From Chloroflexota bacterium (GTDB taxonomy: Bacteria > Chloroflexota > Dehalococcoidia > SM23-28-2 > RBG-16-64-32): DNA of 9,498 nt. Positions 1 to 5,389 of this stretch are shown here, piece by piece; positions within the stretch are counted from its first letter, which is position 1, and the number at the start of each line of letters is the position of its first letter. The DNA lies in assembly GCA_022565075.1 (NCBI GenBank), contig JADFKG010000079.1, forward strand, positions 1-9,498. Reading direction: 5' to 3'. The position numbers and the translations under genes were made by a program. The notes beneath the pieces were generated by a model. The model saw only the letters and a program-made list of their open reading frames with translations. It made no database searches and was not told the DNA's origin.

Positions 1-93
1 GTCGCGACAGCGCACCTCGTAAAACCGCACCGGGTCCTCGAACTTTGGGGGGTAAGGGCCCGCTTCCTTTCTCGGCTGGTGCATGGTGGTCAT
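1..93 (-). CDS. Partial reading frame with a cyclase-tail-like sequence (runs off left edge)
   Basis: An open minus-strand frame begins at ATG 93 (a second ATG at 84), 14 nt after the stop of the last permease gene, and leaves the window. It reads MTTMHQPRKEAG, then PYPPKFEDPVRFYEVRCRD. The FEDPVR-YEVR portion matches the end of the adenylate cyclase fragment at 3759-3800 (FEDPVRVYEVRWRE), and 18 nt (25-42) are identical to 3759-3776 in inverted orientation. Similarity begins abruptly at the TTC of FEDPVR, so the frame upstream is unrelated. No Shine-Dalgarno is visible. It may be a real gene start, or a cyclase remnant fused by chance to an upstream ATG. The sequence beyond the edge decides this. 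I do not assign a function. Confidence 0.4.
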   Translation of the reverse strand, partial: MTTMHQPRKEAGPYPPKFEDPVRFYEVRCRD

Positions 94-107
94 AGGCGGT
101 GTGGTCT

Positions 108-884
108 CTAAGTTGACTGCAGCGCGGCGCGAAGTCCGGTGAGCGACCAGACAGTGAAGAGCAGGATCAGGCCGGCCACGACAAGGTAGGCGAGCCCTGT
201 CTCGTCCGGGTTTCCGCTGATGAGGCCACGTGAGGCCTCAAGGATAGCCGTGTACGGGTTGTAGTCGGCGACCGATTTGAGCCAGTCGCTGAGCAGAGGG
301 CGGGGAACGAAGGCCGGCGAGAGCATGAACGCGAGGAACAGAGGCATCGCTATAGCGGGCTGAGCCTGTGTGACCCTGGCCCTCAGGGCGAAGCCCGCCG
401 CCCAGAGAGTTGCGCCCGTGGTCACCAACAGTCCGAGGAAGTAGAGGCCCGCTATCTCAATCAGGCTCCCTTCCAAATTCATGCCGGCCAGCAAGCCGAC
501 CACGGTCAGAAAAGCCATCAGTGCCGTCGCTAGGATCAACGAAGCGAGGATGTAACCGACGATAACACTGACCCTGTTCGGTGCCGCTATCAACAGGCGG
601 CGGGCGAAGCCGGTCTCGAAGTCCGACGCGATAGACGCTCCCGTCGCCGCTCCGGTGAAGGCAGATCCCTGAAGGACGATGAAGACGAAGTAGAAGGCTG
701 TGTAACCAGACGGGAAGTCGAACTCAGGAGCGTTCGCAAGTCCCGAAAGGCCGCCTCCACCGAATGCAAAGAGCAGCGTCGGCATCGCAAAGTAAGGGAA
801 GGAGATCGCGGGATTGCGGATGTAGTGGCGCAGGCCGCGCCAGACCACCGCAAGCGCGACGTAGCTGAAGCTGCGGATGATCAC
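108..884 (-). CDS. ABC-2 type transporter permease
   Basis: Membrane subunit of a DrrB/ABC-2 type exporter, 258 aa, the usual length for the family. Hydrophobic stretches near residues 28-46, 61-82, 104-134, 140-168, 178-195 and 230-255 fit the six-helix ABC-2 fold. Two family signatures are visible: DFETGFARRLLIAAP (88-102), after helix 2, and NPYTAILEASRGLI (209-222), before the last helix. The start is a GTG at 884 that overlaps the TGA of the upstream permease gene by four bases (881-884), a sign of translational coupling. With the paralogous permease it should form a heterodimer energised by the ATPase encoded first in the operon. Such systems export drugs, lipids or polyketides. The substrate here cannot be read from the sequence. 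Confidence 0.9.
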   Translation of the reverse strand: MIIRSFSYVALAVVWRGLRHYIRNPAISFPYFAMPTLLFAFGGGGLSGLANAPEFDFPSGYTAFYFVFIVLQGSAFTGAATGASIASDFETGFARRLLIAAPNRVSVIVGYILASLILATALMAFLTVVGLLAGMNLEGSLIEIAGLYFLGLLVTTGATLWAAGFALRARVTQAQPAIAMPLFLAFMLSPAFVPRPLLSDWLKSVADYNPYTAILEASRGLISGNPDETGLAYLVVAGLILLFTVWSLTGLRAALQST

Positions 885-1651
885 GTTCGTTGCACCCTGC
901 CGCGAAGCCCCATGGCGGCGGCTCCCGTCCCCAGGGCCAGAACACCCGCTAGCACGCCCAGTCCACGCCCGAGCGCTTCGGCGTCCCAGCCGCTGATAAC
1001 GAGGCTGCGGATGGCTTCTATCAGGTAGGAAGTTGGATTCACCGTGGCCACGGCCCTGAACCAGTCCACCTCAATCAGGTCCCGTGGGAGCGTGAGCGAG
1101 GACAGGAACATGAGCGCGAACATCATTGGGAAGAGGCCCTGCACCGCTTCTGCCGATCCCGTCCGAAGCGCGGCAAAAGCGCCGATGCCGCCCATGCCGA
1201 TCGCAATCAGCACGCTGAACGCCACGATCGCCAGCGCACCCGGCACGCCGGCCTCGATATCGACGCCAAACACCAGCAGGCCAATAGCGAGGAAGACGAC
1301 CGCCTGGAGGGACGCCAACGCCGCGGCGCCCGCCAGATGCCCGACAACGATCGCCAGACCATGCGCGGGCGTCAGCAGCAGCCGATCGAGGAAGCCGGTT
1401 TCGATGTCCCGCGCGAGGCGCGTCGCCGTAATGATCGCCGCCAGGAGCGGGCCCTGGATAAACGGAGTGGCAAACACAAAGTCTGTATAAGACTCTGCGG
1501 GGAAGCCGGGCAATTCGCCCGCGGCGCGAACGCCACCAGCGAGAACGCCGAAGAATATTAGCGGGAATATGAGGGTCGGCGCTACGATCGAAGGGTCGCG
1601 GAGCGTCCGCAGCGCCGAGCGGCGAGACAGCGCTGCAAGCTGAGTCAGCAA
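881..1651 (-). CDS. ABC-2 type transporter permease
   Basis: Second ABC-2 permease, 256 aa, similar in layout to its downstream neighbour. Helices are visible around 22-40, 57-78, 97-128, 138-162, 170-188 and 228-248. The family motifs are DIETGFLDRLLLTP (82-95) and NPTSYLIEAIRSLV (205-218). The start is a TTG at 1651, six bases after the ATPase stop, preceded by AGGCGAAG, a weak Shine-Dalgarno. No ATG or GTG lies near enough to be a better choice without losing the N-terminal helix. The DxETGF-RLL motif shared by the two permeases indicates an old duplication. Two different permeases in one operon imply a heterodimeric membrane domain, as in several three-gene exporters, rather than the single-permease drrAB arrangement. 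Confidence 0.9.
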   Translation of the reverse strand: MLTQLAALSRRSALRTLRDPSIVAPTLIFPLIFFGVLAGGVRAAGELPGFPAESYTDFVFATPFIQGPLLAAIITATRLARDIETGFLDRLLLTPAHGLAIVVGHLAGAAALASLQAVVFLAIGLLVFGVDIEAGVPGALAIVAFSVLIAIGMGGIGAFAALRTGSAEAVQGLFPMMFALMFLSSLTLPRDLIEVDWFRAVATVNPTSYLIEAIRSLVISGWDAEALGRGLGVLAGVLALGTGAAAMGLRGRVQRT

Positions 1652-1657
1652 CTTCGC

Positions 1658-2644
1658 CTAGCCATCCGCCCCGTCTGTGGGTGCACCGCCCGACCCCTCG
1701 AGCGAGTGCCCCGTCTTGGTCAGGAACACATCATCCAGCGTCGGTGCGTGCAGGTTGATCTCCGCGACGCGAAGCCCCTTGCTGTCGATGGCCCGAACGA
1801 TCTCGGCCAGATCGGCGGCGCCGTGAGCCAACCTCACCGCTACGGCGCCGTCTCCCGCAGCCGGGACGGGTTCGCCAAACCGCGCGAGAATCGCCGCCAG
1901 TTCGATCTCCTCGGACGGGTTGGCGGCGACGGCTTCGACGCTCGGGCGGCCGATCTCAGCCTTCAGCGCGGCCGGCGTTCCTTCGGCCACGATCTGGCCA
2001 CGGTCGATGATGCCGACCCGGCCGGCGAGTGCGTCTGCCTCTTCCAGGTACTGGGTGGTGAGGAAGACGGTCACGCCCTCTTCCTTTGCCAGGCGCCTGA
2101 CCTCCGACCAGATCGCCGATCGGCTCTGCGGGTCGAGTGCCGTCGTCGGCTCATCAAGAAACAGGACGCTCGGACGGTGGATGAGAGCCATCGCCAGGTC
2201 GAGCCGGCGCTTCATGCCTGCCGAGTATCCGTTGACCCTGCGTCCAGCCGCTCCCGTGAGGCCGAACTGCTGCAGCAGCCCATCGGCTCGCGACTCGCGT
2301 TCCGATCGGGGCATAGCGTGTAGCGCCGCCTGTAAGAGCAGGTGCTCGCGGCCGGTAAGGAGCGGGTCGAGACCGGCCTCCTGGAGTACGGCGCCGATGG
2401 CGGCCCGAACCTGTGCGCCCTCGCGGATAACGTCGTGGCCGGCCACCCGAGCCGTACCCGACGTCGGGGGCAGAAGGGTCGTCAGCATCAGGATCGTAGT
2501 CGATTTGCCAGCGCCGTTCGGGCCAAGGAACCCGTATATCTCGCCCTGGTCAACGTGAAGGTCTATTGCATCGACGGCACGCGGCCCATTCTTGAAGACC
2601 CGTGTCAGTTTTTCGACTTCGATCGCTCTGCGTTCGCCGGTCAT
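1658..2644 (-). CDS. ABC exporter ATP-binding protein, DrrA family
   Basis: Cytoplasmic ATPase driving the two permeases that follow. Numbering from ATG 2644 (328 aa): Walker A GPNGAGKST (41-49), Q-loop around VLQEAG, signature YSAGM (140-144), Walker B VLFLDEPT (160-167), D-loop ALDP, and TTQYLEEAD with Gln where most ABC ATPases have the H-loop His. Gln at this site and the C-terminal APTLDDVFLTKTGHSLE segment are typical of daunorubicin-resistance DrrA proteins, where the C-terminal domain contacts the permease. I chose ATG 2644 because GGAG sits six bases upstream; GTG 2665 is an in-frame alternative adding seven residues. First gene of a three-gene operon, six nt before the first permease. 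Substrate unknown. Confidence 0.92.
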   Translation of the reverse strand: MTGERRAIEVEKLTRVFKNGPRAVDAIDLHVDQGEIYGFLGPNGAGKSTTILMLTTLLPPTSGTARVAGHDVIREGAQVRAAIGAVLQEAGLDPLLTGREHLLLQAALHAMPRSERESRADGLLQQFGLTGAAGRRVNGYSAGMKRRLDLAMALIHRPSVLFLDEPTTALDPQSRSAIWSEVRRLAKEEGVTVFLTTQYLEEADALAGRVGIIDRGQIVAEGTPAALKAEIGRPSVEAVAANPSEEIELAAILARFGEPVPAAGDGAVAVRLAHGAADLAEIVRAIDSKGLRVAEINLHAPTLDDVFLTKTGHSLEGSGGAPTDGADG

Positions 2645-2715
2645 CCGCCGCTCCGATGGTTGCACAACGTCCGTTACCGTCCGGTGGATCGACAGCTTCC
2701 GACGGAGTGTCGCCT

Positions 2716-2724
2716 ATGATAGCA
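2716..2724 (-). promoter_or_regulatory. Extended -10 promoter of the ABC exporter operon
   Basis: On the minus strand TGC-TATCAT forms an extended -10 element. The expected start of transcription is near 2709, leaving a leader of about 65 nt before the ATPase ATG, with GGAG as ribosome site. No good -35 is seen, as is common with TGn promoters. Predicted from sequence only. Confidence 0.5.
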
Positions 2725-2970
2725 GACGGTAGCCACCCGATCTTCCCTGCAGACACCTCGCTGGCCGCGATTGCCCTGCTAGCGCCGGGTCAGGGTCCGG
2801 TCCCAGCGTGACTGGCAGACAAACTCGTATGCGCGGTTGGCGCCCAGCGGGCGCATGAAGGCGCGGTCCATGTACGTCCGGAATCGGGCCGAGGGCCTGC
2901 TACGGCGCTCTCCACAATTCGCGACAGCCCCGCCTTGGGGATCGCCCCGTGCGAGGCTTATCCTTGACTC
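2725..2970. other. Stretch without a recognisable gene
   Basis: This stretch lies between the exporter promoter and the small plus-strand ORFs. I see no convincing gene, repeat or RNA. A minus-strand frame ending at 2779 has a protein-like last 30 residues (MDRAFMRPLGANRAYEF and following, from ATG 2868) that could be the tail of a decayed gene. I cannot tie it to any family. Confidence 0.4.
2959..2964 (+). promoter_or_regulatory. Candidate -10 box of the small-ORF pair
   Basis: GGCT-TATCCT ends six nt before ATG 2971, and there is no Shine-Dalgarno. The layout resembles the other leaderless starts in this window (rph, the eRF1-like gene, the DUF1015 gene), which supports a real start at 2971. 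The -10 match is only moderate. Confidence 0.35.
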
Positions 2971-3102
2971 ATGAGTGACTACGAGCCGCCTCCAGACTTG
3001 GAGATAATCGTTCTTGACTCGTTGACCCTGCGCATGTCCGCGCTCGACAAGTTGGCGGCGAAATATCCCGCGATGATAGGCGCGCACCGCGTGGCACGGT
3101 GA
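2971..3102 (+). CDS. Hypothetical small protein, 43 aa
   Basis: A short ORF, MSDYEPPPDLEIIVLDSLTL then RMSALDKLAAKYPAMIG and a basic end (AHRVAR). Support for coding: about 77% of third positions are G or C, as in the genes around it. A -10-like box sits six nt upstream, and the stop overlaps the GTG of the next ORF (3099-3102, GTGA), an arrangement typical of coupled genes. No signal peptide, membrane helix or known motif is visible. The opposite strand is also open here, but that reading is serine/arginine-rich and shadow-like. Family not recognised. A stop also interrupts a possible in-frame continuation (LIVQAEERLRLRKK, to 3150), so it could instead be the first part of a slightly longer broken gene. 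Confidence 0.4.
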   Translation: MSDYEPPPDLEIIVLDSLTLRMSALDKLAAKYPAMIGAHRVAR

Positions 3103-3344
3103 ACTTTGATCGTACAAGCGGAGGAACGTCTTCGGCTGAGAAAGAAGTAAGAAGGCAATTGGACGCGCAGGGACTCGAGCTACCGTACCGCAGACCCCGT
3201 GCGGCCATCTCAAGAAGAGCCGTATTACGCGCACTGGCTGAACTTCTGGACTCGGGTCGGATATCAGGCGCAGATTTCAATATCATCCTGCAGGTGGTCA
3301 GAGTGTGCGATGTCGAACTGTTGCTGGCGGAGCCGGGGTTGTAA
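3099..3344 (+). CDS. Hypothetical protein, 81 aa, coupled to the upstream small ORF
   Basis: A GTG-started ORF overlapping the 43-aa gene by four bases. The N-terminal 12 residues are polar and Ser/Gly-rich. The remainder looks like a compact mostly helical domain: EKEVRRQLDAQGLEL, then SRRAVLRALAELLDSGRIS, then ADFNIILQVVRVCDVELLL. It has no membrane segment and a single Cys (70). Codon use differs from the neighbours: several AGA arginine codons and a clearly lower GC at third positions, hinting at foreign origin. Its stop at 3344 lies where the minus-strand gene starting at 3541 loses protein-like character, so the pair probably arrived as one inserted segment. Family not recognised. A two-gene toxin-antitoxin-like size is noted, but nothing in the sequence proves it. 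Confidence 0.45.
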   Translation: MNFDRTSGGTSSAEKEVRRQLDAQGLELPYRRPRAAISRRAVLRALAELLDSGRISGADFNIILQVVRVCDVELLLAEPGL

Positions 3345-3541
3345 GCCGTCACGAACTCTATCCCGCCCGCTTTGGGGTGAGCTTCGACGATGATAGCCAT
3401 GAGTGCATCCTTGCCGACCTTGACACCATCGCTGTTCCCGCGGACGAAGACGGCGTACTTACTCGACAGGCGCTCGCTCAACGCGGCGTGCAACCGCTCT
3501 GCCGTAACGTCTTCGGAGCCAGCCAGAAACAGCTTCGCCAT
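3327..3541 (-). pseudogene. 5' portion of a small unrecognised gene, 3' end apparently lost
   Basis: From ATG 3541 about 72 residues look like genuine protein: MAKLFLAGSEDVTAERLHAA, LSERLSSKYAVFVRGNSDGV, KVGKDALMAIIVEAHPKAGG and IEFVTAYNPGSA. This alternating helix/strand pattern resembles small alpha/beta proteins. The frame stays open down to 2969, but beyond residue 72 it turns Ser/Arg-rich and lies wholly antisense to the small plus-strand genes, so I read that as shadow. A TATACT box lies nine nt before the ATG with no Shine-Dalgarno, exactly as at rph, so the start is credible. If the 3' part was replaced by the incoming small-ORF segment, the gene is truncated. A read-through 191-aa protein cannot be excluded. 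Confidence 0.45.
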
Positions 3542-3556
3542 CGTGCGGGGAGTATA
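3542..3556 (-). promoter_or_regulatory. Leaderless-type -10 box before ATG 3541
   Basis: On the minus strand GGC-TATACT is followed by nine nt (CCCCGCACG) and then ATG. This is the same hexamer and spacing as upstream of rph. It indicates the gene had its own promoter and did not depend on the fragment ending 18 nt upstream. Confidence 0.45.
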
Positions 3557-3558
3557 GC

Positions 3559-3645
3559 CTACCGCGCCATGCTGAGGGCAACGCCGGTAGCCACCCAGGC
3601 CAGCGCCCAAGCAACGGCAAGCAGCGCGGCGCGGAACGCTATGCG
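3559..3645 (-). pseudogene. C-terminal hydrophobic tail of a truncated membrane protein
   Basis: In one minus-strand frame ending at TAG (3559-3561) the sequence reads RIAFRAALLAVAWALAWV and then ATGVALSMAR. This is a single transmembrane helix with basic ends, and it has no start codon of its own. Upstream of residue R (3645) the frame becomes Pro/Arg-rich and lies antisense to the adenylate cyclase fragment, whose homology on the other strand begins at the same point. So two unrelated gene ends meet at about 3645, which marks a rearrangement junction. It could be the lost C-terminus of a protein like the one starting at 3541, but this is only a guess. Confidence 0.35.
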
Positions 3646-3803
3646 CGATCGTGGTGGAGGCGGAAGCCGGCGAGATCCTCGTGGCGGATGTGGTGCGGCA
3701 GCTGGTGGCCGGCAAGGAGTTCCTCTTCAACGACCGCGGCGAGACGGAGCTGCGCGGGTTCGAGGACCCGGTGCGGGTGTACGAGGTGAGGTGGCGGGAG
3801 TGA
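3645..3803 (+). pseudogene. C-terminal fragment of a class III adenylate/guanylate cyclase
   Basis: The plus-strand frame ending at TGA 3801 reads AIVVEAEAGEILVADVVRQL, then VAGKEFLFNDRGETELRGF and EDPVRVYEVRWRE. This is the last ~50 residues of a class III nucleotide cyclase catalytic domain: the GEILVS-like strand, the phenylalanine-rich loop, the LKGF(x)xPV turn, and the YEVRW end often seen in actinobacterial and chloroflexal cyclases. The metal-binding aspartates and most of the domain are absent. Upstream of about 3645 the frame loses all resemblance, so this is a remnant and not an active enzyme. A related tail lies inverted at the left edge of the window (25-42 identical to 3759-3776). 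The acetyltransferase start is 17 nt downstream. Confidence 0.75.
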
Positions 3804-3819
3804 AAGGCTTGGCGGCTCG

Positions 3820-4398
3820 GTGACGCAAGCGCTGGCTCTGATACCCGATGAGTTCCCGCTACTGTCCGCTGGTCAGTTCGTGCTACGCGAGATAACGCCT
3901 TCGGACGCCGTCGACTGGCATCGATATCTTACGGATTCGCGGGTCAGCGAGTTCACAAGTACACCGGACATGTCGCTCGCCGACGTTGAACAGCTCATCG
4001 ACACGTTCACAAACGGATTTCACAGTAAGACCCAGATTCGGTGGGCTCTGGGAGAAGCGGGCGGGCAGAAGATGATCGGTGATTGTGGATACAACGTCTT
4101 CTGGAGTCGCGACAGCCGTGGGGAGATCGGCTACCAGCTATCACCCGACTACTGGGGGCGCGGCGTCATGACGGTCGCGCTTTCGACGATCATAGGTTAC
4201 GGTTTTGCACGCCTCAAGCTGAATAAGATCGAAGCAACCGTCAACGTGAACAACGAGCGCTCGGCCACCTTGATGCGCCGGCTTGGCTTTCAGCTCGAAG
4301 GCACGCTGCGCGATTACCGCAACCGCCGCGGCGTGTTCGGAGACTCATGGTTCTTCGGCTTGCTATCGAGGGAGTACGTAGACCGGCGGGCGGACTGA
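3820..4398 (+). CDS. GNAT family N-acetyltransferase (RimJ/RimL type)
   Basis: Acetyl-CoA-dependent acetyltransferase of the RimJ/RimL subgroup, 192 aa, normal length. The N-terminal strand FVLREITPSDAVDWHRYL (20-37) opens the fold. GEIGYQLSPDYWGRGVMTVA (101-120) carries strand 4 and the acetyl-CoA pyrophosphate loop (YWGRGVM). IEATVNVNNERSATLMRRLG (137-156) and the end FQLEGTLRDYRNRRGVFGDS followed by WFFGLLSREY are typical of the subgroup, which acts on N-terminal amines of ribosomal proteins or on small-molecule amines. The start is GTG 3820. The ribosome site is weak and no ATG fits. It begins 17 nt after the cyclase remnant, so its original promoter may have been altered. The actual substrate is unknown; RimJ-like protein modification is only one option. 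Confidence 0.9.
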   Translation: MTQALALIPDEFPLLSAGQFVLREITPSDAVDWHRYLTDSRVSEFTSTPDMSLADVEQLIDTFTNGFHSKTQIRWALGEAGGQKMIGDCGYNVFWSRDSRGEIGYQLSPDYWGRGVMTVALSTIIGYGFARLKLNKIEATVNVNNERSATLMRRLGFQLEGTLRDYRNRRGVFGDSWFFGLLSREYVDRRAD

Positions 4399-4410
4399 AG
4401 CGAGCGGCGC

Positions 4411-4419
4411 TGCTATACT
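4411..4419 (+). promoter_or_regulatory. Extended -10 promoter of rph, leaderless type
   Basis: TGC-TATACT lies nine nt before the rph ATG (4429), in the 30-nt gap after the acetyltransferase stop. There is no Shine-Dalgarno between them. The predicted transcript starts at or within a few bases of the ATG, so rph can be expressed independently of the upstream gene. Confidence 0.6.
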
Positions 4420-4428
4420 CGACCGGCG

Positions 4429-5181
4429 ATGATTAGAAGCGACGGCCGCCGCCCCGCCGAACTGCGCCCGGTGACGATCGAGCCGGGCTATCTGGCGCAC
4501 GCTGAGGGGTCGGCGCTGATCTCGTTTGGCGGGACGACGGTGCTCTGCGCGGCCACGACTGAGAACCGGCTGCCGCGGTTCGCGATCGGCACTGGATCGG
4601 GGTGGATAACGGCGGAGTATTCGATGCTGCCGCGAGCGACGCACGAGCGGACGTCACGGGAGCGAAACGCGACGTCGGGCCGGACGGCGGAGATCCAACG
4701 GCTGATCGGGCGCTCGTTGCGTTCGGTGGTGCGGATGGACCTGCTGGGGGAGCGGACGTTCACGGTGGACTGTGATGTGATCAGGGCGGACGGGGGGACG
4801 AGGACGGCAGCGATCACGGGCGCGTATGTGGCGCTGATGCAGGCGTTCCACAAGCTGGTGGAGTCGAAGGCGTACACGACGTTTCCGGTGCGTTGCGGCG
4901 TGGCGGCGGTGAGCTGCGGGCTGGTGGACGAGACGGCGCTGCTGGACCTGGACTATAGCGAGGACTCCCGTGCGGCGGTCGACTTCAACGTGGTGATGAC
5001 GGAGGGCGGTGAGATGGTGGAGGTTCAGGGTACGGGCGAGAGCCGGCCGTTCACTCGCGAGGAGATGACGGGGCTGATCGACCTGGCGGAGGGCGGCATC
5101 CGCGATCTGTTCGGCGCTCAGCAGGCGGCGCTGAAGGAGGCCGGGATTACGGTCTCGCCGGCGACGGCGACAGCGTCCTAG
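4429..5181 (+). CDS. rph: Ribonuclease PH
   Basis: Phosphate-dependent 3'-5' exoribonuclease that trims the 3' ends of tRNA precursors by phosphorolysis, releasing nucleoside diphosphates. It works as a ring-shaped hexamer in the cytoplasm. 250 aa, close to the usual 240-260. Family landmarks in order: RSDGRRPAELRPV at the N-terminus, FGGTTVLCAA (33-42), WITAEYSMLPRAT (59-71), SGRTAEIQRLIGRSLRSVV (83-101), the phosphate-binding DGGTRTAAITGAY (121-133) with the GTR motif at 123-125, the metal-binding LDLDYSEDSRAAVDFNVVMT (172-191) and VEVQGTGE (197-204). All key residues are present. No Ham1/RdgB-type NTPase follows, although it often does in other bacteria. Here three stem-loop repeats come next. 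Confidence 0.97.
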   Translation: MIRSDGRRPAELRPVTIEPGYLAHAEGSALISFGGTTVLCAATTENRLPRFAIGTGSGWITAEYSMLPRATHERTSRERNATSGRTAEIQRLIGRSLRSVVRMDLLGERTFTVDCDVIRADGGTRTAAITGAYVALMQAFHKLVESKAYTTFPVRCGVAAVSCGLVDETALLDLDYSEDSRAAVDFNVVMTEGGEMVEVQGTGESRPFTREEMTGLIDLAEGGIRDLFGAQQAALKEAGITVSPATATAS

Positions 5182-5229
5182 CTCGGTCCTCCTACGCGAT
5201 CCCGCATCGCACGGTGGGTGCTCCGCTCG

Positions 5230-5339
5230 TCCTTCGAGAACCTCAGGATGAGCGGGACGGGACGTTCGACCCTTCGAGAAGCCTCAGGGTGAGCGGGAAC
5301 GAGCCCTTCGACCCTTCGAGAGCCTCGGGGTGAGCTGGG
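5230..5339 (+). repeat. Three tandem-spaced copies of an intergenic stem-loop repeat
   Basis: Copies at 5230-5256, 5269-5297 and 5311-5339 begin about 40 nt apart. Consensus: (A)CCCTTCGAGAnCCTCAGGG, then TGAGCGGG. Each folds as CCCT-(TC)-GAG-loop-CTC-AGGG. In copy 1 the outer arm is TCCT/AGGA, in copy 2 ACCCT/AGGGT, and in copy 3 ACCCT/GGGGT with one T-G pair, so pairing is kept while bases change. A stray half-copy (CCCTTCG, 5304-5310) precedes copy 3. The block begins 48 nt after the rph stop and ends 33 nt before the next gene's -10 box. It may act as a transcript end or RNA-stability element, or it may simply be a REP-like selfish repeat. No T-tract follows, so a classic terminator is unlikely. 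Confidence 0.8.
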
Positions 5340-5371
5340 GTGGATGTCGGGTGGCGGCGTCCGGAGGCGGC

Positions 5372-5380
5372 TGATAGTCT
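5372..5380 (+). promoter_or_regulatory. Extended -10 promoter of the eRF1-like gene
   Basis: TGA-TAGTCT ends nine nt before ATG 5390, the same spacing as at rph. GGAGG at 5363-5367 is too far away (over 20 nt) to be a ribosome site. A leaderless or nearly leaderless transcript is predicted. Confidence 0.45.
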
Positions 5381-5389
5381 AGCGGTGTA

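Noticed and set aside
1706..2323. Long plus-strand frames across 1044-2719
   Set aside because: They are shadows of the ATPase and permease genes, Arg/Ser/Pro-rich and without motifs.
2779..2868. Minus-strand protein-like tail MDRAFMRPLGANRAYEF...
   Set aside because: Only 30 residues, no recognisable family, no start signal. Noted in the gap entry but not claimed as a gene.
2969..3541. Minus-strand 191-aa protein
   Set aside because: Only the first ~72 residues look like protein. The rest is Ser/Arg-rich antisense to two coupled plus-strand ORFs, so I report just the 5' part.
3305..3823. Plus-strand 172-aa frame over the scrapyard
   Set aside because: Its sequence is compositionally shadow-like (Arg/Gly/Ala-rich). 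The real coding signal at its end, the cyclase tail, is in another frame.
5230..5339. Three regularly spaced repeats as a CRISPR array
   Set aside because: Copies differ in sequence and length, spacers are only 12-13 nt, and similar copies are scattered elsewhere. This is a dispersed stem-loop repeat.
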